This document shows, piece after piece, positions 57,944 to 64,000 of a stretch of DNA of 64,000 nucleotides. Made by a program: the position numbers and the translations under genes. The notes beneath the pieces are model-generated. The model searched no databases and was not told the origin of the DNA. It saw only the letters and a list, made by a program, of their open reading frames with translations. Numbering within the stretch: the stretch's first letter is position 1; each line of letters starts with the position of its first letter. The DNA is from Acinetobacter sp. WU_MDCI_Axc73 (lineage in GTDB: Bacteria; Pseudomonadota; Gammaproteobacteria; Pseudomonadales; Moraxellaceae). The DNA lies in NCBI RefSeq assembly GCF_025562455.1, contig NZ_JAHPRO010000006.1:62001-126000 (forward strand). Reading direction: 5' to 3'.

Positions 57944-58840
57944 ATGTTGCTTAAAGATAAGTTCGCGGCATTTGCTGTCGTGTTCATTTGGGGCATCAAC
58001 TTTTATTTTATGAAAGTTGGCATCAGTGAAATCAGTCCTATGCTGCTAGGCTGCTTGCGCTATGTATTGGTTCTGCTGCCTGCATTATTTTTTGTGGCAA
58101 TTCCAAAAGTCGCTTGGAAATGGCTATTACTCTATGGCTTTATCAGCAATTTCTCGCAGTTTGCTTTTATGTTTAGCGCGATTGCCACAGGCATGCCAAC
58201 GGGTCTAGTGGCTTTAGTTGTTCAGTCTCAAGCTTTTTTTACTGTAATGATTGCAGTATGGGTTTTAAAGGAAAATGCTTCGTGGAATCAGTGGCTAGCC
58301 ATTGTCATTGCATCATTTGGACTGGCATTAATTGCACTTGGTCAACAACACAGTCATGTTCCTTTGTTAGGATTACTTTTAGTTTTGGGTTCAGCACTGT
58401 CGTGGGCCTGCGGTAACATCGTGGTGAAACGAATTGGGCAAGTCAATCCCATCGGCTTAGTTGTGTGGGGGAATATTTTAACGCCTGTCTGGTTTTTATT
58501 GCTAGCGCTACATGATCGAGGTTGGCAAGGTGTTTGGGTGGATTACTCAGCGCTCACTTGGAAAGGCTTGATCTCGGCGGCTTTTCTGGCTTATTTTGCT
58601 ACGATTATTGGCTACGGATTATGGATTTATTTACTGACTCGCTATCCTGCTGCCAAAATCAGTCCCTTATCACTCTGGGTACCTGTGATTAGTATGATTT
58701 TTGCCGCTGTATTTTTAGATGAGCAGCTCAATGCTTGGCAATGGTTGGGGTCAGGCGTGATTATGTGTGGGCTGATCGTTCATTTATTTGGGCAGAAATT
58801 TAGATTATTTTTACAAAATCAAAGTGTAATCAGGTTTTAA
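57944..58840 (+). CDS. EamA/DMT-family transporter
   Basis: A 298-residue drug/metabolite transporter with ten helices in two EamA halves (N-terminal FAVVFIWGINFYFMKVG; second half LVLGSALSWACGNIVVKRIG). The ATG at 57944 is 7 bases after GGA, better than the in-frame ATG at 57938 which overlaps it. It may export a product or excess amino acid of the preceding pathway. A hairpin-like repeat (57885-57910) lies in the gap before it. Confidence 0.88.
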   Translation: MLLKDKFAAFAVVFIWGINFYFMKVGISEISPMLLGCLRYVLVLLPALFFVAIPKVAWKWLLLYGFISNFSQFAFMFSAIATGMPTGLVALVVQSQAFFTVMIAVWVLKENASWNQWLAIVIASFGLALIALGQQHSHVPLLGLLLVLGSALSWACGNIVVKRIGQVNPIGLVVWGNILTPVWFLLLALHDRGWQGVWVDYSALTWKGLISAAFLAYFATIIGYGLWIYLLTRYPAAKISPLSLWVPVISMIFAAVFLDEQLNAWQWLGSGVIMCGLIVHLFGQKFRLFLQNQSVIRF

Positions 58841-58957
58841 ATGAATCAAGAAGCTCATACATTGCATCCAAATGATGCTGGCAGTCAAAATACGTTCAAA
58901 CTTTTTTTGCTATTCATCCCTTTATGGATGGGAATGCTCGTGCGTCTTGATTATTAA
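58841..58957 (+). CDS. 38-residue single-helix small protein or gene remnant
   Basis: An ATG immediately follows the EamA stop (TAA-ATG) and encodes 38 residues. A polar N-terminus is followed by one hydrophobic helix (FKLFLLFIPLWMGMLV) and a short basic/aromatic tail. It ends in antisense contact with the stop of the truncated integrase at the accessory-element boundary. It could be a coupled small membrane protein, or the 5' part of a longer gene cut off by the element. I do not recognise it. Confidence 0.45.
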   Translation: MNQEAHTLHPNDAGSQNTFKLFLLFIPLWMGMLVRLDY

Positions 58958-59334
58958 ATAGTCACTGATTTTTTAGATACCTTTTTAGTCGACCCTTCAA
59001 TAACAGCTTTCCGATCTTCCCTCCATTCCATTGCAAGTGCTCTAAAAAGAGTGCTTTCATCTATTTGCAGTTTTCTCTGCTTCTTCGCTTCATTCGGACT
59101 AATCCCATCTTTTATTTGTAATCGTACTTCATCCCGAATTCTTCTGGCCTGTGCAAGTGAGGTATCAGGATAGGTGCCAATACTAAAAATATTTTCTTTC
59201 CCAAAAAGACGAAATTTCATTCGCCAGTGCATACCACCTGATGGACTAACTTCAAGATACATGCCTTTTTCATCAGGATACTTGGTCTTATTTTCTAATG
59301 GTTTTATTTTTCTGATCTTTGCATCTGTAAGCAT
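58954..59334 (-). pseudogene. Truncated P4-type tyrosine integrase (N-terminal domain only)
   Basis: The 126 residues beginning MLTDAKIRKIKPLENKTKYP match the arm-binding N-terminal domain of P4-like integrases (DUF4102), including MYLEVSPSGGMHWRMKFR and IGTYPDTSLAQARRIRDE. Normal members have about 400 residues. The core-binding and catalytic domains with the R-H-R-Y residues are missing, and the reading frame ends in KKVSKKSVTI. The enzyme must be inactive. It marks the left boundary of the accessory region. The earlier in-frame start at 59352 adds only six residues. Confidence 0.85.
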
Positions 59335-59752
59335 GTTTATCATTCCGCTCAAATTTTGTGGGTAAAAAATGATGGTAAATTATTTTACCCCCATTTATAC
59401 CCCCAACTGTATCAAGCTAGCAAGAGATATAGTCAGATTTCATAAGACACAAAAAAGGCCTGAATCCTTTAAATTCAAGCTTTTTAGGACAACATGGGAT
59501 GTTGTTAGTAGTCATCTTGGCGGGAGAGAGGGAATCATATTTAAGGTTTAAATGATTGATAATATTTAAATAAAAAATAATTAATTTTATTTGATCCCCC
59601 AATTGTCCCCCAACCTATAAAAAACTTAGATTAGCATTTGAAGAACCAATCTTATTATACAATTATACATCAATGTGATGCTGTAGCTGTCAGATTTCAT
59701 TGCTATGAATTTTTCATGTATGTTCATTTGATTGCATCTGTAGAGATAAACT
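59335..59752. other. Gap upstream of integrase with C-run repeats
   Basis: About 420 AT-rich bases without a convincing gene. Two C-run clusters occur: TACCCCCATTTATACCCCC (from 59386) and TCCCCCAATTGTCCCCC (from 59595). An inverted pair GGGTAAAA (59360-59367) and TTTTACCC (59383-59390) lies beside the first. An imperfect hairpin lies near 59446-59490, and a GGCGGGAGAGAGGGAATC segment near 59520 vaguely resembles a tRNA 3' end. These may be integrase arm sites or attachment-site debris. Confidence 0.4.
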
Positions 59753-60484
59753 ATGTTTGAGATCATTGATGATTTAAAAGCTAAATTAGATCAGCATCGA
59801 CCTCTTTCACCTGCGATCGTTAAAAATCTACATGAAGACTTGATCCTACGCTGGACTTATCACTCGAATGCGATCGAAGGTAATACCTTAACCTTATTAG
59901 AAACTAAAGTTGTTCTAGAGGGGATTACGGTAGGAGGGAAGGCGTTAAGGGAGCATTTTGAAGCGATCAACCATCGTGATGCAATTTTATATGTCGAAGA
60001 TATTATAAAAAAACAAGAACCGTTTTCAGAGTGGCAAATCCGTAATATTCATCAATTGATTTTAAAAAATATTGATGATGAAAATGCAGGACGATATCGT
60101 CAGCAAAATGTCTTAATCTCAGGTGCTACCACCAATCCTCTAGATCACACATTGCTCAATGACAAGATGGCTCAATTTATAGATTGGTATAATCAAGAAG
60201 TTCATAAATTACATCCAGTTGAACGAGCTGCCAAAGTCCATGCTGATTTTGTGGGTATCCATCCTTTTATTGATGGAAATGGCCGAACTTCTCGATTGTT
60301 AATGAATCTTGAATTAATAAAAGCAGGATATCCACCAAGTGTGATTACTGTCGAAAATCGACTAGCCTACTATGAAGCACTTGATCAATGGATGGTGTAT
60401 GGCAATACAGAGCCATTCATTAATTTGATTGCTGGGGTTGTGCTAGATGGATTTAAGCCATATCAAACAGTTTTGGGAATCTAA
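59753..60484 (+). CDS. Fic-domain AMPylase/transferase
   Basis: A 243-residue Fic protein. The catalytic motif HPFIDGNGRTSR (His170 to Arg181) is complete. An N-terminal inhibitory motif SNAIEGN (residues 38-44, S/T-x-x-x-E-G/N) is built in, so activity should be self-restrained without a separate antitoxin. Fic enzymes usually transfer AMP to target-protein hydroxyls. No FicA-like partner gene is seen. It lies on the accessory element, oriented opposite to the next genes. Confidence 0.92.
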   Translation: MFEIIDDLKAKLDQHRPLSPAIVKNLHEDLILRWTYHSNAIEGNTLTLLETKVVLEGITVGGKALREHFEAINHRDAILYVEDIIKKQEPFSEWQIRNIHQLILKNIDDENAGRYRQQNVLISGATTNPLDHTLLNDKMAQFIDWYNQEVHKLHPVERAAKVHADFVGIHPFIDGNGRTSRLLMNLELIKAGYPPSVITVENRLAYYEALDQWMVYGNTEPFINLIAGVVLDGFKPYQTVLGI

Positions 60485-60494
60485 GAAAATAAAA

Positions 60495-60512
60495 GAAGGG
60501 CAAAAGCCCTTC
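60495..60512. terminator. Hairpin between convergent fic and 60528 genes
   Basis: GAAGGGC and GCCCTTC form a 7 bp stem with an AAAA loop; A- and T-rich flanks follow weakly. A modest bidirectional terminator. Confidence 0.5.
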
Positions 60513-60527
60513 AATATCTTTTGAAAT

Positions 60528-61508
60528 TTAACATGGTCTGTAAATAATCTTAGGCGAGATCACTTCAGTTTCGTAATACCAGCTATTATATTGAGAGAGC
60601 ATCATATCCAAAAAGTTCTTCCACTTTTTTTCATTTATCCTATCATCTAAACCTTGGATATCCATTGGATTATGAAGGAATGTTCTTTCAAATTGAGCAT
60701 AGATACGTGGTGCAATTTTAAATCTATGGCTTTCGGAGGTTGGAACGTAGTTATCTAATGACAACAGCTGATTTTCAAGTTTAGTCGCATAGTAGATATC
60801 GAGTTGGTAGCCATAAGATAGACCACGTTGTATGCGGAAGAATAGAGCCAATAGTGCAGACTTATTTTCTTCATGAAACTTATTCAGAATTTCATCGATC
60901 TTGCCCATTAAAATTTTTTCTAAAAGATCTAATTTTATGGTTTGATAATTCTCAATATGAAATACATAACTAAAGCTAGTCAAGTTAAAGCGTTGTTCCG
61001 CTTTAAAAAGCTTTCGCAGTACGGAAGCATTTTGATTCTTAATTTCTTTTATTAAGCTCGAACGATGAACTCTATCAACCACGGCTTTGTCATTCGTAGA
61101 GTGGCTTTTTAATTCATAAATAAATGAATCTAAAGGAGGTTTTATGAAAGCTACGTATCGTGGATCTTCCAACGTATAGGGATTAATAGGCGTTGGAAAT
61201 TGTTGGCACAAATTAAACATTGCATCTTGAACAGCTTTCACACTTTGACTGATCTTATAAGAAGCATGATTTAAAATATCAATCGGCAATGGTTGAAGTA
61301 AATTTAAATCATGGATGAACTTTTCGATTTTTGGTGAATGTCCGATATAGAGATTTCCATTCTTGGATTTTTTAGATTTAAATAGTTCAAAGTTTGGAGT
61401 CGTTACTGTGTGTGATAGGTGTTGCATTTGCAATATATTACTCTCCTTGGAAGGGCAGTATGAAAGCAGAGTATTATTTCTAAAATTTGTTTGAATTGCG
61501 ATGTTCAT
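60528..61508 (-). CDS. Uncharacterised element protein, possible Gp2-like paralogue without HxH
   Basis: A 326-residue protein with no match I can name. Its second half (about 175-240) runs parallel to the Gp2-like neighbour encoded at 61568: a strand region FSYVFHIEN, a long helix with LLEKILMGKIDEILNKF, then FFRIQRGLSYGYQLDIYY. The corresponding neighbour segment is KLEFGVQKGYHYHCMFF. The two histidines of the neighbour are replaced here by Gln235 and Asp237. This suggests a divergent, catalytically dead relative, but the similarity is by eye. AGG precedes the ATG on the minus strand. Confidence 0.6.
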   Translation of the reverse strand: MNIAIQTNFRNNTLLSYCPSKESNILQMQHLSHTVTTPNFELFKSKKSKNGNLYIGHSPKIEKFIHDLNLLQPLPIDILNHASYKISQSVKAVQDAMFNLCQQFPTPINPYTLEDPRYVAFIKPPLDSFIYELKSHSTNDKAVVDRVHRSSLIKEIKNQNASVLRKLFKAEQRFNLTSFSYVFHIENYQTIKLDLLEKILMGKIDEILNKFHEENKSALLALFFRIQRGLSYGYQLDIYYATKLENQLLSLDNYVPTSESHRFKIAPRIYAQFERTFLHNPMDIQGLDDRINEKKWKNFLDMMLSQYNSWYYETEVISPKIIYRPC

Positions 61509-61567
61509 AAGATTGACCTAATTTAAGTTTTTTTTGATAGATTGAAATATGGGATCTATGAAGAGTC

Positions 61568-62650
61568 CTATTTTCTTTGGCTTTTTTCTGATGATGTCAG
61601 ACGCTTCCGTCCACGTGGGCTCTTTTGCTGCTTACGGCTACTGCGTCCAAACGTGTGGTATTTAATCAATTTTTTTTCTATCAAAAATTGATCAACCTTT
61701 GCGATGTACTTAAGAACTAAATTCAGTGTTTCACGTGCCTGTTCATCATCATGACTGATACAGCCGATTGCTAATTTGCGATATTTAAACTTGCTTGCAT
61801 TGCAGTTATGGTAAATACCATGCCCTTGGGTGATGTGTTGCCATAATTCACCTAATTTTTGAGCATAGTAACTGTCATTAGCATATTTATTACCATCCAT
61901 AAAAAACATACAGTGGTAGTGATAACCTTTTTGAACTCCGAACTCTAATTTCCAGATATACCCTAGAATATCTTGTAACTCGCCTTTTCTTGTTAATAAG
62001 TATTTTAAAAATTTAGACATATGTTCTTTCATCTCTTCGATATCGACTCGACTGGCTGCCTTGAAAGCAAAATCAATTCTAATAATCAATAGCTTAGAGT
62101 ATGTTATAAAGAGTTCATTGCTTAAGGATAAGCTTCTTTGATATTGATTTTTGCTTTTATCCTTACGATTTTGAACCTGTTGCTTGTATTCCTTTTGGCT
62201 CGTCAGAAATTTAATTTCTTCACATAAATCATTTAGTAACAAGGCCACAGACTTTCTAGATGTCTTTGTTGTTTGAATTGATTCGCTGTAATGTTTTTTC
62301 CAAAGTTCATGATCATCATATTTTAAATGCTTAGGCATAACAGTATCAAAAGCGTTTAGAAATATCTGTACTTCAAGGCACTCATACGTTTTGTTTAAAT
62401 TTCTGATGGTTTGAATATTTTTAAAAAGCTTATATAGTGCATGATCTTTGATTTTAAGAATGCCTTTATCATTTCGACGAAATATACGAACATCATCTAT
62501 ACCGTGAATGTAGTTCACAAATTTAGATGTTGAATCAGTTTCCATTACCTCTGGATTGGGTAGTATATAAGTCCTATTTTGATCATCATCAAAATATAAA
62601 TGTTCTTTTAAATCTAGAAAGACTGAGGTTTTAGGAATCTCTAGGTTCAT
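61568..62650 (-). CDS. Inovirus-Gp2/YagK-YfjJ-like protein with HxH motif
   Basis: A 360-residue protein. The C-terminal half shows LLIIRIDFAF, a helix, then YIWKLEFGVQKGYHYHCMFF with His244 and His246, the pattern of the Inovirus Gp2/YagK-YfjJ C-terminal family (PF11726). The HxH pair in a strand followed by downstream tyrosines is compatible with an HUH-type replication or nicking enzyme; that activity is inference. The extreme C-terminus is very basic (RSSRKQQKSPRGRKR). TAGGAATAAT provides the ribosome-binding site. Such genes are typical of satellites and small integrative elements. Confidence 0.75.
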   Translation of the reverse strand: MNLEIPKTSVFLDLKEHLYFDDDQNRTYILPNPEVMETDSTSKFVNYIHGIDDVRIFRRNDKGILKIKDHALYKLFKNIQTIRNLNKTYECLEVQIFLNAFDTVMPKHLKYDDHELWKKHYSESIQTTKTSRKSVALLLNDLCEEIKFLTSQKEYKQQVQNRKDKSKNQYQRSLSLSNELFITYSKLLIIRIDFAFKAASRVDIEEMKEHMSKFLKYLLTRKGELQDILGYIWKLEFGVQKGYHYHCMFFMDGNKYANDSYYAQKLGELWQHITQGHGIYHNCNASKFKYRKLAIGCISHDDEQARETLNLVLKYIAKVDQFLIEKKLIKYHTFGRSSRKQQKSPRGRKRLTSSEKSQRK

Positions 62651-62690
62651 ATATTATTCCTATATGTAAAATTTAAGTTGAGTTAATCCA

Positions 62691-62714
62691 AGCAATGCTT
62701 TGGAGAGCATTGCT
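62691..62714. repeat. 9 bp inverted repeat between alpA and the Gp2-like gene
   Basis: AGCAATGCT (62691-62699) and AGCATTGCT (62706-62714) are exact reverse complements with a 6-base loop. No T run follows on either strand, so it is not an obvious terminator. It could be an operator, or an origin hairpin for the adjacent HxH protein. Confidence 0.45.
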
Positions 62715-62890
62715 CAGAGAGTTGTTTTAAAGTTAATGTTTGAGTAATGTTATGATTTAATTAATATTTACTTATTAATTAAATATAAGATCCTAAATTA
62801 TTGAAAAATATGAGAACCATAATTCCGACAATCCATTTCATCTATTCTTCAGAAATATCGACCTTTGCAGTTGAAAGTCGATTTGGAAAG

Positions 62891-63115
62891 TTAGCAGGTA
62901 CGTTGCTTAGCTTTAAGCTCAAGCCAATGAACTAATTCATGCTCAAACCATCCCACAGCATTGGAGCTGAGTTTGATCGGTTTTGGAAAAAATGGATCAT
63001 AACTTTTTGATTTCTTATTTAATTTTTCATATATGACTGAACGACTTACACCCGTAAAGCCAATTACTTCTTTGAGTCGAAGGATAGTTGGTCTTGGATA
63101 TATATCTGATTGCAT
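62891..63115 (-). CDS. AlpA-family phage/satellite transcriptional regulator
   Basis: A 74-residue MerR-like HTH protein. ILRLKEVIGFTGVSRSVIYEKLN is the HTH and FFPKPIKLSSNAVGWFEHELVHWL is the AlpA signature (PF05930). AlpA-type proteins usually control excision genes of P4-like elements. The ATG ending at 63115 gives the normal size; the upstream in-frame start at 63169 adds a hydrophobic leader not found in the family. It is the first gene of the leftward element operon and is divergent from the gene at 63202. Confidence 0.9.
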   Translation of the reverse strand: MQSDIYPRPTILRLKEVIGFTGVSRSVIYEKLNKKSKSYDPFFPKPIKLSSNAVGWFEHELVHWLELKAKQRTC

Positions 63116-63201
63116 GAGATTTGACTCCGTGATTGAATAAGTCAAAATTAACAGTAAGTCTTCGGACAAAAAACAGCGGATCTAATTCCGAATGGGGAAA
63201 A

Positions 63202-64000
63202 ATGAATCAGAAGCAAAAAGAACTGCTCAAGACAGCATGTCTAATACGCACTCAAAGCTTTATTGAACAAGAATTTGATTATTTTTCTCTACTTAAATCT
63301 CAGCCTGAATTATTAAACTCATTGAAAAAGTTAAATGAATACGTTCTGAATTTATTCCTAAAAAAATCATGGGCTACTATTGAGGAAAACCTACATCCAT
63401 TTATGGGTAAGATAGAACAAATCCTAAATCTGAATTCTCAAGATTATTTTAATTGCGAGGTGATAGCCTGTTTTTGGGGTAATGCTCAATATGGACAAGA
63501 TTTTAAGAATCCGATCCATAATTGGTTTAATCTCAATTCGACTAGAGAGTTTCATTCAGCATATTTTGAAGTATTTTCTTACATTCGAAATAATGCTGAG
63601 TTTAATGCTATATATTTAGAAGTACAGCAATTAGCTAGTTGCTATGATTTAGCTGCTTTGAGTTATCGCACTCAGTTAGATTTAGATAAATATATAATTC
63701 CTATGTATTTAGAGTTTTTTATGGGATTGCAGACTCTATCTTATAGGGAGGAAAATTTCGAAGGTTACTATGCTTTAGTTAATTTTCTCACTCCAATAGA
63801 TACATTGAAACGTGGTGCTAGCTCAGTACTGTTGCAACCATTAAACCATCTATCTTGGTGTAACTTGGTTGGGCGAGATAGTGAAAATAAAATTGTGGAA
63901 ATACAAGAAGGGGTCTTACATTTTCAAATTCCCATAGGTGAAGACTCTTCATTCCATGAAATATTTTTTTCAAATTATTATGCTTTGTATTTACTATTAA
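63202..64000 (+). CDS. Unrecognised element gene, 3' end outside window
   Basis: An open frame from ATG 63202 (AATGGGGAAAA upstream) runs without a stop to position 64000, so at least 266 codons. The product begins MNQKQKELLKTACLIRTQSF and looks soluble, rich in Leu, Asn, Phe and Tyr, with probable helices (QPELLNSLKKLNEYVLNLFL, FEVFSYIRNNAEFNAIYLEV). No catalytic motif is apparent. Position next to AlpA, where such elements carry cargo, suggests an accessory function, possibly defence; this is only positional inference. Confidence 0.7.
   Translation, partial: MNQKQKELLKTACLIRTQSFIEQEFDYFSLLKSQPELLNSLKKLNEYVLNLFLKKSWATIEENLHPFMGKIEQILNLNSQDYFNCEVIACFWGNAQYGQDFKNPIHNWFNLNSTREFHSAYFEVFSYIRNNAEFNAIYLEVQQLASCYDLAALSYRTQLDLDKYIIPMYLEFFMGLQTLSYREENFEGYYALVNFLTPIDTLKRGASSVLLQPLNHLSWCNLVGRDSENKIVEIQEGVLHFQIPIGEDSSFHEIFFSNYYALYLLL

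Larger units (their letters stand above)
58954..64000. mobile_element. Remnant integrative/satellite-like element, right end outside window
   Basis: A truncated P4-type integrase, an AlpA regulator, an inovirus-Gp2/YagK-like HxH protein, a Fic protein and unrecognised genes occur together without housekeeping genes. The DNA is AT-richer than the preceding region. This composition is that of P4-like satellites and small integrative elements. The right end is not seen, so size and attachment repeats cannot be fixed. Confidence 0.7.

Noticed and set aside
59500..59540. tRNA gene fragment at GGCGGGAGAGAGGGAATC
   Set aside because: The resemblance to a Ser/Leu tRNA 3' end is short and the T-loop GTTCGAA is not preserved, so I do not annotate a tRNA or firm attachment site.
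59369..59602. Two overlapping short frames (60 and 61 codons) upstream of the integrase fragment
   Set aside because: Low-complexity AT-rich translations on opposite strands without ribosome-binding sites; more likely attachment-region DNA.

Overview
The window comes from the chromosome of a gammaproteobacterium and almost certainly from the genus Acinetobacter. The reason is gene order: divergent wzc-wzb-wza and gna, then galU-ugd-gpi-gne1-(pgt1)-pgm, then lldP-lldR-lldD-dld and an aromatic aminotransferase. This is the known capsule (K) locus and flank of Acinetobacter. The species and K type cannot be fixed by reading alone.

Region 1 (1-22588) is the capsule locus. The export genes wzc (cut by the window start), wzb and wza run leftward. 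Rightward come gna, a visibly AT-rich serotype-specific centre (flippase, five glycosyltransferases, polymerase), and the initial transferase itrA. The conserved sugar-nucleotide module galU-ugd-gpi-gne1 follows, then a phosphoglycerol transferase-like gene (pgt1) and pgm. Two features stand out. A Wzi-type outer-membrane protein gene sits between gne1 and pgt1. The Ugd-like protein lacks the catalytic cysteine and the normal dinucleotide-binding glycines. Perfect hairpins separate the convergent genes.

Region 2 (22589-36590) is central metabolism. It holds an orphan LysR regulator and the lactate operon lldPRD-dld, which is preceded by two perfect LldR-type operators bracketing a good promoter. 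A small repeat-bearing lipoprotein and an aromatic aminotransferase follow. Last comes a D-alanine module: an Lrp regulator divergent from dadA-alr-ridA, with a D-Ala/D-Ser/Gly permease.

Region 3 (36591-52600) is mostly ordinary housekeeping: hemN, a one-domain ModE-like regulator, a decayed IS630-type transposase fragment, pirin, an FAD oxidoreductase/methyltransferase pair, tRNA-Thr(TGT), gloA, uvrA, several small proteins, glpM, tenA, a DUF475 membrane protein, an MFS transporter and ssb. Possible iron-dependent control is suggested by a perfect 6-1-6 Fur-like site at 40010-40022.

Region 4 (52730-58957) looks like an amine or amino-acid utilisation cluster. A MocR-type regulator is divergent from a SnoaL-like protein, a PuuB-like FAD oxidoreductase, an amino-acid permease and an EamA transporter.

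Region 5 (58954-64000) is accessory DNA and continues beyond the window. It holds a C-terminally truncated P4-type integrase, a Fic protein, an inovirus-Gp2/YagK-like protein with an HxH motif, an upstream-domain look-alike that has lost that motif, an AlpA regulator, and a divergent unrecognised gene cut by the window end. This is the best place to look for something undescribed.
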